Assembly: GCA_003339415.1 (NCBI GenBank)
Contig: PDHQ01000149.1
Location: forward strand, 21,221 to 85,220
Direction of reading: 5' to 3'
DNA: 64,000 nt
Source of the DNA: Ophiocordyceps camponoti-saundersi (nom. inval.)
Lineage: Eukaryota > Ascomycota > Sordariomycetes > Hypocreales > Ophiocordycipitaceae
Shown: one piece after another, positions 1 through 12,275 of the stretch
Numbering within the stretch: position 1 is the first letter of the stretch
How the letters are laid out: each line of letters begins with the position of its first letter
Notes under the pieces: generated by a model
What the model was told of the DNA's origin: nothing
What the model saw: only the letters and a program-made list of their open reading frames with translations
Databases searched by the model: none
Made by a program: the position numbers and the translations under genes

Positions 1-1663
1 CCACGAGAAGACGAGAGCATTCGCAAATGGTGGGCTTCCAAACAGCCGGAGCAGGGCGAAGACGACGACGAACCCAGGAAGCCTCAGCTCAAGTCACACC
101 TGTCATTGCTCCGCACTCGGGAGACGCAGTTGCAGATGATCATCTGCCTAGAGATTTTGGCACTCGAACCGCTCAAGGCTGTGGCCGAGGCCGGCGAGGA
201 CAGCCTGCCGCAACTGCCCGGCCTCGAGACGACGGAAGAACAGAGGCCGCGGCAAACGAAACGCAATCGACATAATCTCCCCGTCTTGATTGACGTTCAC
301 GTCGACCGCCTGACTATCTGGCAATCGACTGCTTCGGATGAACAGCTCCTGATTGAGGACTCGCAAGTGTCCCAAGGGGGTCAATTGGACGGCCAGCTTC
401 CGCAGAGAGCATCATCAGAGCCCCTGAAAGATTTCTGTGTGGATATCATTGTGCCCTTGTGAGTCAAAGACTGTTTCTTTATCGTTGCCGTCTGCAGAAT
501 CGCAGCTTACGGGAAATAGTTTCTCTTCGCGTCTACCGGAGCTCTGCGATGCCATCAACCGCAAACTCGGAGGGCCCCTTATCCTCCCTCCCACGTCATC
601 CAAGTCGTCGAGGCGCGCACAAAGCCGGCGGGAACAGAAGCCTGGCGCGGCAGCCAAGCGGCCGGCGCCTATCAACAGGCAGACGACGCTGCAGCGCGCC
701 CTTTCTACCGAGCAGCAGCACCGCAGGAGCGTCTCGCGGGGACCTAGCAGCGTCATCGCGCTCGCCCTCATGCGATCCGCCAAGTCGACGACGCCGGCGA
801 CCGTCAAGCGAGAAGAAAGCGCGGGGCCCGTCCCGTCCAAGGCCAGGGGTGATGTCTTGAAGCCGATAACGTCAAATCGACCGCCTCTTCCTCACAGCTT
901 GAGCGCGCCGGCGGTGGCCTCTGGCTCTAAGGCGAGCCAGAAGGCGCTGGTCGAGGCCGAGCTCAAGGACGCCATCTCGGCGTTGAGGAAGCCCAATCGC
1001 GACGTCGTCGGCAAGGCCATGGCTGAGGCCGACGAGCGTCGCGTTCAGGCAAGCCTCTCGGCGAAGAGTAAGCCGCAGCCCCTCGGCGGGCCCCTCCGAA
1101 TGCAAGGACGGCAGAAGACGCTGACGAGACAAACTCCCATGGCAGAAGTCAAGAAAGCGGCGCCCCGAGCTTCCGTCCAGGTCAAGGCGACGCCCGCCCA
1201 CGGTCGCTTCAAAGACGTGCTGGCCGCGAGCGGCAGGCGGGGCCAAGGACTGGGCCTGTTCCTGGCCAGCACGGAGGAGGAGGCCGTCCCGTCGTCGAGC
1301 GACGTCGGGAGCCTCGTGCCGTCTACGGGTCGTCGTCAGGCCCGCCGAGACGTTTTCGCCGTCGCCTCGTCTTCTCCGCCGGCGCCGCCGGCATCTGCCG
1401 TGACTTCGGCGAGGGACTCGGTCGTCTTCGCGACGCCGATGAAGCCGCCGCCCTTACCGGCTGCAGCACCCACGTCGCGCCCCAGCTTCATCCGCCGAGC
1501 TGCCACCGAAGTCCTTTCCACTTCCGTGGCGGCTGCTCCGCCTTCTTCGCCCCTTGCGGGGACGCGGTCTATCCCTCGCTCTGTTGGCGGCGCTAGAGAG
1601 GGCGGCGCTGCGTCTTCGAGCGGGATGGTTGCTGCTACGCCTGTTAAGAAGCTTCTTCGCTGA
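1..1663 (+). CDS. SLD3: DNA replication initiation regulator Sld3 (C-terminal part, cut by window edge)
   Basis: The gene is open at the left edge in frame 1. Exons are <1-458 and 520-1663; intron 459-519 starts GTGAGT and ends TAG, leaving about 533 visible residues. The first visible stretch has the helical core typical of the Sld3 family (RETQLQMIICLEILALE). The splice joins VDIIVP to FFSSRLPELCDAINRKLGG, which continues the family pattern and is why this acceptor was chosen over two nearer CAGs. Sld3 loads Cdc45 onto Mcm2-7 at origins and, once CDK-phosphorylated, binds Dpb11. The tail after about residue 170 is basic, low complexity and rich in Ser/Pro, with TP sites close to the end (ATPMKPP, ATPVKKLLR) that could be CDK targets; that is inference. 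The N-terminal half lies outside the window. Confidence 0.85.
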
Positions 1664-2044
1664 GGATCGACTGGGAGGTTTTCTTCGTGCTATCGGAAGA
1701 CGGGAGGGTGGACTGATGACTGAATGACTTTGCGAAATCGACTTATGGTTCATGTTATCGTGATGACGGGGAGTGGTGTTGGGTGGTGGGATGGTGTTCC
1801 TTTTATTCTTATACCATGATATCGGGCCTGAAGTGGGAGGTCGCTGGGACATGGCAGCATCAAAACGGCGTCATAGCGTCCGGGCAGCATAGCATATGTG
1901 CGAATTCCGAATCCATAGTTGCTTTATACCATATACAATATATACCTACCTATGCATAGATATACATGTATATTTGAGGCTCTGTCAAAAGATCAATAGA
2001 GACTAGGAAGGAAGAGAGAGCATGACTTTTAAAAAAAAACATCA
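1664..2044. other. Convergent 3' intergenic region
   Basis: This 381-bp spacer separates the stop codons of SLD3 and TRS65. It is AT-rich with TATA-like runs (tacctacctatgcatagata near 1945-1965) and a nine-A run just before the TRS65 stop, so it most likely holds both 3' untranslated regions. No ORF here looks coding. Confidence 0.6.
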
Positions 2045-3988
2045 TCACGCTGCGGCGGGTTCGACGATGATGGTGGGCAAGTCACGTATATCAACGTGTT
2101 CCTGAGAATTCACATCAACGACACGAATAGCCTCGACGCCGACTACGCCCTCCCTCAGAGCCAGAAACTGCATCTCGACGACGTGACACGCGCCGGGGCC
2201 CAGGGGACCGACGCGAATGTCGGGACTGAGGCAGACGACGTCAGCGACGTCGACGGACGCACTCCTCTGCATGGCGTGGAGGACGTTTTCGTCGACGACG
2301 GCGTCGGCGACCTCCGCCTCGCCGCGGCGCCTGGATGCCGTGGAGGGGGGTCGAAGCGGTCGGACGGCGTCGTTGCGGCGCCGGCGGGGGATGGCGACGA
2401 GGGCGAGCTTGCGAGGGGGGCGGCTTGTCGTGCCTGCTTCGGAGCGGTTGACGACGTGGACTGTCCAGAGGAAGACTTCGCCTGGGCGGATGGGCTCCGA
2501 GGGGCCGGCGAAGGACATTGTTATGCCGAGATCTTGGACGGGGGTTGTGGTGGTTGCTGTAGTGGTGGCAGTGGCGGGAGGTTCCATGGCGGGTAGGGAA
2601 TCCGGTTGGCTGGCGAGAGCGACGAAGGGGGTGGCGAAAGGAGTGGCCGTTGAGGGAGCGGTGGCATTGTTGTTGTTATTGGTGTGGATGTTGCTGCTGC
2701 TTCCGATGGAGAGTTGAGAGGGGCGGTGAGAGCGCTGGATGCCTGTTTCGACAGAGGCGGCGAAGCTGGGGTTGACGGGCATGGTGAAGTCGAGGGCGGC
2801 GTGCCAGGACATGACGAGTTGCGGCACGCAAAGGCCCGGCTCGATCTGGACGGAGGCGTTGATGGCGATATGCAGGTCCCCGGAGAGCGTCTTTTGGCCG
2901 CCGCCGTTGAGCTGATGAGGCTTGATGAGGTAGAGAAAGGTGACGTTGTCGTGAGCAACGCAGGGCAAGGGAAGCTTCATGGCAACCTCATCGTTGAGAT
3001 TTTCAACGGTGCCGTCTGCTGTAAGCAGGTTGATGTCGTCGAGGAGGATCTCGCTGTCACAGTGAGAAGTGAAGTCGACTTCCAGTAGGGCTACGATGGC
3101 GGGACTAGGAGGAGCAGCGTTCGGCCTCGAGAAGCGGATTCTCGTGTGGAGGGCGGGAAATATGGGCAGTCTGAGCTGTGACAGGGCTCGTATTTGCGTA
3201 ACGGAATCGCCTTGCCTCTTCATCATGGGAGCGACCCTGGAGACGCGCGAAGCGGACAGACGGGGCTTGACGTCGCCGAGGGCAGCGTCGGTGGAAAAGG
3301 ACTCTAGGAGGTTGATGCTCACCGGAAGACCGCTGGGGAGATAGCCGACGTCTCCCTGAGCATCCGGTTCCGACTTCAGTCTCGGGCCTACGCTTGCCGA
3401 GGCGGAGAAGATGACGGACGGAGACAGCGGCCGGACACGCGGGCGGGCCAAGAAGACGGACTGCTTCCAGATGACATAGACATAACGGCCGCCCTTGACC
3501 TCGTCGGAACCATCCTGGTAGTGATCGACGATGGTGACCAAGGTTTTGCTCACGTCTGGCACTTTTCCGGAATATATCGTCTCCTCAGCTGGCACCGAGT
3601 CCCGACCGGGCACGCTGCTATTAACAATTCGAGCCTCTAAAGAGATGGTAAGCCGACGTAATTGAGATTTCAGCTCGTCGTCAGGTAGCCAAGGTGTCTT
3701 GAGAAGGAGAAGTACGTCGACAGTTTCATCTAGGTAATCGGGTAGGGTCTATCAGCGGTTCCGCCCCCTTTTGCTCTGGTATGAAGAGGGTCTTTTTCGG
3801 GGAGGGGGGGTTTCGCACCCACCGAAGAGGAAGCTCTCTCGCTGTCTCACGCTGTCGAGGGAGAGCTTAGAGCCGGAGAGGCTGTTAGGGTCCAATTGGG
3901 TTTCGAAGGGGACCATGTAGGTCAGGTAAGAGTCCTGTTCGAAGCTCGACGAGGTGTCAGCCGCGGTGACACCATCGTCGTCGTTCAT
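2045..3988 (-). CDS. TRS65: TRAPP complex subunit Trs65-like trafficking protein
   Basis: The model has two exons on the minus strand, 3988-3823 and 3729-2045, with intron 3822-3730 (GTGGGT...CTAG), giving 616 aa. The start is the ATG at 3988, giving MNDDDG followed by EQDSYLTYMVP, a pattern I associate with fungal Trs65 N-termini. The splice gives FDETVDVLLLLKTPWLPDDEL and then VPGRDSVPAEETIYSGKVPDVSK. The C-terminus ends in a conserved block (VGVEAIRVVD, EHVDIRDLPTIIVE). In fungi Trs65 belongs to TRAPPII, the Rab exchange complex for Ypt31/32 at the late Golgi, where it helps dimerise the complex. The middle (about residues 370-430) is an Asn/Thr/Pro-rich disordered linker. Family assignment is from recognised sequence pattern; function is by homology. 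Confidence 0.85.
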
Positions 3989-4802
3989 CGTGACACTGGC
4001 TCGCGGGTCGAATGGAGCCGTCTTTTCATGTTGAAAACGAGCACCATCTGTGTGCCTCCAAATGCCAGAGCGGAGGACAAGACACAAGAGGTTGGATGGA
4101 TGACTGTCGTTGGGTGGGAGGAGGTAGGTGACAATAAACACGTGTGAGAGTGTCTGTGTGCGTAGGACCTCTTTCGTAATCAAGCCGATTCCTCTGAACA
4201 ACTCGAAAATCGCCGCGAGACGAGAAGCTCCTCGACAAGAGAGAGAAGAAAGACGACTCGTCTAATCTGCACAGTCAGGTCTATCGCTGCAGGTAAGTCT
4301 CTGGTGATGCTCGATGGCTGCAGCAGTTTTCTCACGGCTGAAAGGGTTGACGTTCAAAATCGAGTCGATATAGCCTACGGGTACCTCCCACCTCCCCCCA
4401 GTGTTCCCCACGGATACCTCCAGTCCAAGTCGCAGACCCAGGGGCTGCCAGTCACGTGCTGCTGTAGGTACCGCAGGTGGCAGGCAAAATAGGTGGCGAA
4501 AAGGTCTCTGTGGGGCGGCTCGGACCCCACCCAGTACATCGCCTAAGGCAGCTGTCAGGTATTTTTTCTTCCTCCTCTTCTTTCCCTTTCCTTCCTTTTT
4601 TTTCTCTCTCTTTTCTCTCCACGCTGCTGGGGCGTTTCTCGTCTTCCCGCACCAGCCTCAACACCAAGCGCCCGCTGCCATCCCTTGCCCTCGCGATATC
4701 ATCTCTTCTCCGTTGTATAGCATTTCCTTTATCACTTACCCAAGCACAAGCACAAGCACAAGCAGATTCTGCCACTCCCACGCCGTCTCGTGACGCGTCA
4801 CG
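3989..4802. promoter_or_regulatory. Divergent promoter region TRS65 / PRP40
   Basis: This 814-bp region lies between two divergently transcribed genes. It contains a CACGTG palindrome (4453-4458), a strong CT-rich tract (about 4561-4622) on the PRP40 side, four imperfect CACAAG hexamers (4743-4763), and the 10-bp palindrome TGACGCGTCA (4791-4800), which contains ACGCGT and ends two bases before the PRP40 start codon. No convincing gene. Confidence 0.6.
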
Positions 4803-7428
4803 ATGAACGGCTGGGCAAACCCCCCCCCTCCAGGCGGGCCTCCGCCTCCCGTCTGGCAGGAACATCATACGCCTGATGGCCGAGCCTACTATTACAATAA
4901 CGTCACCAAAGTGACCCAGTGGACCAAGCCTGAAGACTTGATGTCCCATGCCGAGGTATGCTTCTTCAACTCCTTTAGCTTGCTATCGAGCTTTTCTTTG
5001 CTGACTCTTGCTTTTTTCCCCTTTCCAGCGTGCTCTTGTCAACCAACCATGGAAAGAGTACACTGCCGAAGGCGGGCGAAAGTACTGGTACAACACCGAG
5101 ACGAAGCAGAGCTCGTGGGAGATGCCCGAAGCTTTCAAGAACGCCATGGGCCCTGGCTCTTCCGTCCCATCCGCACCCCATGGCCCTGCCTTTGGCGGCG
5201 GCCGCCCGGGCTATCGTGACCCAGGACGCGGAGGGCGTGACTCGCTTGCCGATTCGCGCCAGCAGGCTCGGGCTTTCGTACCCGCCACTGAGACTGCGCC
5301 CGAGTATGCTACTCATGAGGAGGCCGTAGCTGCCTTCACCAAGACGCTCCGTCGTCATGGCGTTCAATCTGACTGGACCTGGGAGCAGGCCATCAGGGCC
5401 GCGGCCAAGGATCCTCAGTTTCGCGCCATCAAGATGCCCAAGGTCAGACGGGAGACCTTCGAAAAGTATTGCGAGGATATGGTTCTCCAGGAGAAAGAGA
5501 GAGCGCAGGAAAGACTTGCCAAGCTTCGAGCCGACTTTGAGACCATGCTCAAACGTCACCCGGAGATTAAGCATTACACCAGGTGGAAGACTGCCCGACC
5601 TATGCTCGAAGGCGAGACCCATTTTCGCTCCACCGACGACGAAGACGAGCGTCGCCAGCTCTTTGACGAGTACATTGCTCGTCTTCAGAAAGAGCACGAG
5701 GAAGAACAGATCGTGCTGCGAAAGGCGGCCCTCGATGGCCTCAGGGAGCTGATTCCTAAACTCGGCTTCGCCGTCACGACCTTGTGGCTTGATGCAAAGA
5801 AAATTATCGCTGCCGCCACGCAGGATGATCCCAAGTATAAACACCTCACCAAATGCGACATCCTACTCAAGTTTCAGGACCATCTCAAGCATCTGGAGCG
5901 TATCCTTAATGAGAAGACCCAGTATGACAAGAAGATGAAATACCGCCAGGAACGCAAAAACAGAGACGCATTCAAAGAGCTTCTGGCCGAATTGCGTCGG
6001 GATGGCCATATCCAGGCCGGATCCAAATGGACCCTGATCTATCCTCGCATCGCCAAAGACGAGCGCTACCTTGACCTGCTTGGACAAACCGGCTCTACGC
6101 CCATGGAACTCTTCTGGGACATGCTCGGACAGGAAGATCTTGCACTGCGCCGTGATCGAAACACGGTCGTTGACGTCCTCGATGTAAGCTCTTCATGAAC
6201 CAAACAGGAACTAGATAAATTTGATTGCTATTCTATTTTCTTCCGTCTTTCTCTTGATTCTCAAGCTGACATATTTTCTTCCCTCCAATAGGATCAAAAG
6301 TTCAACTTCACTCTCGAGACCACCGTCGACGACTATCTTTCTGCTATGAGCAAAGATCGTCGTACGGCCAAGATCGGGGAGCCCAAGCTTCGCCTCATCT
6401 TTACACGGGTGAGTTCTGATTCTCTCTCCCCAGCTACTCGACCTTGTAGTTAACAAAGTTCGTCGCAGCTCCGCGAGAAGCGGGCCGCCAAGCGAGATGA
6501 AGAGCGGCATCTCGATCGCCACCAGCGCCGTGCGCTCGATGACTTGCGCTCAAGCATGAAACATCTTGATCCGCCCATCAAGCTGGGTGATACCTGGGAC
6601 ACTGTTCGTCCCCGCCTCTCCAAGTTGACCGAGTTCCAGGCCGTCGGCTCCGAGGAGGCAGCTCGCCATACTTTTGAAAGGCACATGTTCCGCTTGAGGG
6701 AGAGGGCAGATGAGGAGCACGAGCGCAATCATCGTCGCAATAGCCGCGTTTCCAGCGACCGAGACATGCCTCGCCGTGGCAGGGATCGATCCCGAGATGA
6801 GAGGCCTCATCGCCGCGCACGTTCATTGCGACGCAGCCGCAGCCCGGAACCTGACCCCTACGAGGACGACAGACGCCGTGCCGTTGCGGAAAGGGAGCGT
6901 AACCATCGCAGGTCTGCCATGGCCGAGAATGTGTTGTCAGCTGGTGATCGCGCACGGCTTAGCCCGCCTCCGCGACGCGAGCGAGACCACCGCGAGCGAG
7001 ACCGTGCATACGATCGTTATTCCCACCGCCGCCGCGGCGATGATGGAGCTTATGTCCGCGAGCGCCGGGAGCGGGACGATGATCGCGAGCGGCCCTTCCG
7101 TCGTCACATCGACACCCGCTCTGTTGACGAGCTCAACTACGGAGACGATGGGCCCTCGACCGCCGCAGCCTCTCGACGCCGCCGTCACGAGGATGACGAC
7201 GCAGCCGACCGCCGGGATCAGCGAGAGCCGAAGGTCGGGATCCTTTCACGTCTGGTGTCTGCCGTCAGGCTCTTCTTGGCTAACTTTTTTTTAAAGAGAC
7301 CCAGAAGAGGGTCGTCCCAGGAGCGAACACAGCAGCGCGAGACGCGTCAGCGGAACCAGTCCCCGCCGCCTGTCCGGCCGACGGTGGACGTGAGGAGCGG
7401 AAGCGAAGAAGGCGAAATTGAGGAGTAA
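4803..7428 (+). CDS. PRP40: Pre-mRNA splicing factor Prp40 (U1 snRNP; WW and FF domains)
   Basis: Exons are 4803-4955, 5029-6183, 6292-6408 and 6469-7428, all in phase 0, giving 794 aa. Two WW domains lie at residues about 16-47 ([17 protein letters not shown]) and about 55-87 ([16 protein letters not shown]); intron 1 falls between them. FF-domain segments follow from about residue 140 ([16 protein letters not shown]...TWEQAI; ...[16 protein letters not shown]; ...[14 protein letters not shown]; ...[16 protein letters not shown]). Prp40 is a U1 snRNP protein that bridges the 5' splice site to the branch-site proteins through its WW domains. The last 200 residues are an Arg/Glu/Asp/Ser-rich tail ([18 protein letters not shown]) not present in yeast Prp40. 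A 63-nt in-frame segment, 7234-7296, has a CTAAC branch and an AAG 3' end and may be a further intron; removing it leaves 773 aa. Confidence 0.95.
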
Positions 7429-8530
7429 CGGGGGCGAAGACGGCGCTTACCACTGAGGAGCGCTGAACATGAATCCACTTCCGCAGACGTGCCGAGCGGG
7501 TGGGTTCCGACATTGAGCTTCATCTATGATTCGGTCCATTTTCGCAACTACTGAGGGACCGATTTGTTTCTCGTCTTTTGTTTCTTTTCCTAGGTATATG
7601 TTCTTGTTGAAAGGGGTCGACTTCCTCTCTCCTTCCTCTCTCCTTCCATGTGGAGGAAAGGATTGATATCGGCTCCTGTTTTGGAGAGTCGTCTCCAAGA
7701 AGTTTTGCTTCGCCTTTTGTCAGTTCCCCGATCGAGAGATTAACAAGGGGACAGAAAGGGGCGGTCGAGAGATTAGCTACGGAGGGACAAGGATTCATCG
7801 AGAGATGAGTTATTTCGGAAAAGGGGACCAACGCGAGCTGGTTGTTAGGCCAGGAAGGGGGGCTCTACAGGGCAAATCAACCTGCTGTATGTAGAAGACG
7901 ATAGTGCAGAACCGTGAATTGATAGCTATAAGGAGATAGACCTTACTGGCCATGTAGATGTATGTGCGCATTTTCCTCGGTAAGTACAACTCCCCGTCAC
8001 AAACATATAAAGCTTCCAACCTGTGAGATCCTTCTCTCTTCACTAAGGACAGGCGCGGCATCATCTCGACAATCCGTGTATTGTGCTCGAGTACGATGAC
8101 AACTACGTTGACTCTCATTTACCTGCTTCCCGCGAGGATAGGAAGCGGACGGCGGCCTCCCCCTTTTTTTACCCCTATTCCCTGGTTCCTCCGATCTCCC
8201 CTTCCTGGCTATCATCCTCGACGGGGTGTAATTCGCTTCGCGACTCTTGAAACAGGGTAATGACGAACAAGGAACAAATCATCCACCGCTGACTTCATCA
8301 TGCAAAGATGACACCTCCGCCAGAACCGGAAAGGATAAAGAGAAAACCAGGGAACCAGATAGGCCAGTCGCCATCATCGCTCGTCCGGATCGTCGTCCTC
8401 GCCGACGCCGCTCTCTTGCGCACCCTGATCAAGGCAGTGGCCGCCGCCAGGCTTTGGCGAGGCCGGCTTCAGAGTTGCGGTTCGTGCGCCGCCGTCACCG
8501 CGTGACTCGTCATGCTGATCGTGGCCCTCT
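7429..8530. other. Convergent 3' intergenic region PRP40 / RLI1
   Basis: About 1.1 kb lies between two stop codons. Short ORFs exist on both strands, but none shows family similarity, biased codon use or plausible splice continuation. It probably contains the two 3' untranslated regions. I see nothing else in it. Confidence 0.5.
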
Positions 8531-10613
8531 TCAAGAGCTCTTGTCCGGTGTCTCCTCCAGGAAGAACTGCAAAATAAAGGAGTCAGCCGTCAATGCGGAA
8601 ACTAAAAAGACACGCTGCTCGTAGAGAGAAAGAGGGGAAAACTCACAAAGTTGCCGCTCAGCTTCTGCTCATGATCAAGCTGAGAACCCTGCTTGTTGAT
8701 GCGGGGGCGGAAATTGGTGGGATCACGACGGAAGGTTACGTTCAGATTGTGCAAGAACGAGTTGCATCCTGTTAAGAGAGACTCGGGTCTATTGGCGTGA
8801 GCGTCGATGCCGGGCTTGCCGTCGAAGACGATGACTCTATCGGCAAGATATGTGGCCATGATGAAATCGTGCTCGACAACAAATGCAGTTTTCTTAGAAT
8901 GCATGATGAAGCGCTTTATAACACGCGAGGCGATGATGCGCTGCTCCGAATCGAGGTAGGCCGACGGCTCGTCGATGAGGTAGATATCGGCGGGCATGCC
9001 GAGAGAGAGGACGATGGCGACACGCTGCAGCTCACCGCCCGACAGGTTCTTGACTTCCTGGTCGATGAAGTCTTCCAACTTGAGGGGCTTCACCACATCC
9101 GTCTGAAACTGGGGATTCAAGAAGGCCGGTTTAATCTTCTTAAAGAAGAGCTGGCGGACAGTGCCTTCGTATTTGGGCGTGATTGTTTGAGGCTTCATGC
9201 TGATTCTCATCTCGGGAACGCTGGCCTTGCTGTCAGGCTTGAGGGCACCTGCCAGAAGACGGCAAAACGTCGTCTTGCCGGTTCCGTTCTCGCCCATCAT
9301 GACGATGATCTCCGAATCGGTAAATTCACCGGCGTCGATACGAAGCTTGAAGTTGCCGAGCTTCTTCTCCATTGTAGGGTAGTTGAAGGCGCGGGACCTA
9401 TCGATGGCGAAGTCATCCGTGCCCTCGGCGATTCGAAAGGTGAGAGATTCTTCGCGGAACCTGAGGTTCTCTGTAGGAATGTGTCCGTCGAGGAAGATGT
9501 TGATGCCTTCCCGGACAGAGTGCGGCAATGTGACTACGCCGTAGACGGCGGGCTGACCGTACAGAACGCAGATATAATCAGACAGGTAATCGAGAACGGA
9601 CAAGTCATGCTCGACGACGATGACGTAGTCGTCGTCGCGTAGCAGAGAGCGAATAATTTGGGCGGCACTCAGCCTCTGCTTGACGTCGAGGTAGGACGAA
9701 GGTTCGTCGAACATGTATACATCAGCCTTTTGCACGCAGACGGTACCGATGGCAAAACGCTGGAGCTCGCCACCGGATAGAAGCGTAATATCTCGATCCA
9801 TGATATGGTTCAGCTCGAGGACACTGGTGACCTCGGTTGTGTTGCCGAGCGAGGCCCGACTTTCGAGGAGGGCACGAACGCTCTTCTCCGGGCCACGGAC
9901 CGCCTTCGGGATCTGGTCGACATACTGCGGCTTGACAACGGCCTTGAGATCGTCCTCGAGAAGCTTGGTGAAGTAGTCTAGATAAAGGTCAGTATGGCCA
10001 GGGACGAATGCAGAATAACGAGTACGGACTTTGAAGCTCGGAGCCGCGGAAGTGTTTGATGACGTCTTCCCAGTCTGGTGGATTGTCGTGACGACCAAGA
10101 TTGGGCTTGAGCTTGCCACTGAGAACCTTCAAGGCGGTACTCTTGCCGATACCGTTGGTCCCGACCAGGCCAAGAACCTGACCTGGTCGGGGCATGGGCA
10201 GACGGTGAAGTTTGAAGCTATTGGGGCCATAGCGATGCGTCACCTGGTCCTCGAGGTTTGTCGGCAGGTTGATGATGGTGATGGCGTCAAAGGGGCATTT
10301 CTTGACGCAGATGCCGCAACCGATACAAAGAGACTCGGAAATAAAGGCGAGGCGAGATTCAGGGGCGACTTCGATGCAGAGCTTGCCGCTGCGAACCACG
10401 GGACAAGATTTTTTGCACTCCTGACGACACTTGCGGGGACGACACTGCGAACGAGGATGCGTCAGTAATGGTTCCTGCATATGTTGTACGTAGTGGGAGA
10501 GGCCAACCTTGTCGTTGTTGACGATGGCGATACTGCAGGCGACGGCGTCAGCTCAAATCCCATCCCTCGCTTGACTCATTCTAAGCAGCATACCGAGTAA
10601 GCTTGTCCGACAT
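8531..10613 (-). CDS. RLI1: ABCE1/Rli1 ribosome recycling ATPase with two Fe-S clusters
   Basis: Five exons on the minus strand: 10613-10594, 10532-10508, 10444-10030, 9977-8647 and 8566-8531. The total is 608 aa, the same as the length I recall for yeast Rli1. The N-terminus [15 protein letters not shown] is split over two tiny exons (20 and 25 nt). Exon 3 carries the Fe-S cysteines ([17 protein letters not shown] and [12 protein letters not shown]) and Walker A of NBD1 (GTNGIGKST, about residues 110-118). Exon 4 carries the NBD1 signature LSGGELQR, Walker A of NBD2 (GENGTGKTT) and a second LSGGELQR. The splice gives [15 protein letters not shown], and the last exon adds [11 protein letters not shown]. 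Rli1 splits 80S ribosomes after termination with eRF1/Dom34 and acts in initiation and subunit export. Every junction keeps the conserved protein continuous. Confidence 0.98.
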
Positions 10614-12275
10614 GGTGAGTGATTCGGGCAGACCACGTACAAGTTGCGGTACGCGACGCGCTCAAGGCGAGATGGATGATAGGGGGTAAAAGAGGGGGAG
10701 GGGGGGAGGCGGGAGGCGGGAGGCGGGCGGCGACGGCGGAGGAGCAACAGAATTTGAGGCCCAAGATAGTGGAGGGCTAGGTGTTTTGTTTAGTTGAGCC
10801 GCAAGTGTGTGGTCATCAAATTTTCACGCCTTATGAATCGTCGGTTTGGCGGGGCAGGGCGGGAGGGGGAGGAGGGGCAGCTGCTGCGGTGATGCTACCG
10901 TTAGGGCACGAGGTAGAGGGTTGGCGGCATTCGGGTGCGGAGGTACTCGGGTTTGTGGGGGCGGACTATCTTCCGCTGACAGCTGTGTACATACTACGGA
11001 TACAACCGCCACCTATTACCTGCTAGAAAAAGCTCCTACATCCTCCATATAAATACAGTACGCGTCAACTCTGTGATAGCAAACTCGGCTTCAGGCAGTC
11101 ATGAAGTCACGGAGTGTACATATGTAGGTAGAATGTGCATACCTACTTACAGTAAGTAGGTAGAGTAAGGTAGTTAGGTAATTTGCATGCGACTGTCGAT
11201 GCATTTTGGTATGGCCTCAGAATCCCTTTATGTATGCTTCACGTCTAATCCGTACAAGTATGTGGTGCGTCGAAGCCCATTACAGTAGTGGTTAATAGGG
11301 TACGACAACAGCCCAGCTTAGCACAATAGTGATTAACTGCCATTGACTGTACAGGTTATCATGTGGAATACACACTCAAGGGCCGCATGTGAATAGGGCA
11401 CGGTTTGTTCAATACGCAATGAGTCACGAACAATAGCAACGCTCCATTGGTCGGTCTTTCGGCCCTCTGTTTCCTCTTGTAGCTTCCATCAATCAACACG
11501 GCACAGTGCAGATGGACAATATCGTTTCTTCATTCATACTATCGATTACAGAGTTAACGGCGTGCGTTGATAACACATACATAAATGCAGCAAACAGAAA
11601 ACTTTCAAACTACATGCCTTCCTCGTATGTACCTATGTAGGTAGGTAATAGAACAAAGAATGAGTCGGCAGCGGCATCAACAAAGACATCATATCAGCAG
11701 AGTTATGAAGACCGTCCTGTATGTATTTCCGCAGTGCAGTCCTGTGATCTATACATGTCACTATCTCATCATTACCACCTCCCAAGATACCTACACGCAC
11801 ACATGTCATACTTGAGTATAAACTCTGCCCGCGCACAGTATGGCTTCATCACGTGAAATCGTTCACATCCCGCCAAGGGCACGGATGTAGCTACAGGTAC
11901 CTCGCTGGCCCGCCTCGGCACCGCTGCCTCTGCTTCCACGTGCCCTAGCCATCCCCCGGGACAGTGTTGCTCAATAGCCTCAGCCGCCACAGAGCGCTAA
12001 GAGTTCGCGCGGAGCACTGACCAAGACGGCGTACCTACAAGTACCTACCTACTGGCTGCGCTCGACAAGCCCAGGCCGGAACCTTCGCCCCGACCTCAAT
12101 TCCCTGCCTTCTCTCCACCAGTCCTTTTTTGTGCCATTCCCGCCCTGTCCCTTCACAGCCTTCAACCCACCCTTTCAGCATCTTGTTTCCGCCCACCTCA
12201 TCGACTTCATTTCTACAAGATCTTCTGTCCGTTCGGACGCCTTTCGCTTCCTAGGGTTGGTCTGCGAATGAATCT
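10614..12275. promoter_or_regulatory. Long divergent intergenic region RLI1 / CHD1
   Basis: About 1.66 kb lies between the RLI1 start and the CHD1 leader. It includes a G/GA-rich block close to RLI1 (10680-10745), an ACGCGT (11060-11065), a cluster of GTAGGTA/TACCTAC tetranucleotide tracts (11121-11180, again near 11632-11649 and 12032-12053) and AT-rich sequence. No supported gene. The part from about 12060 on is pyrimidine-rich and probably the CHD1 core promoter and leader. Confidence 0.55.
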
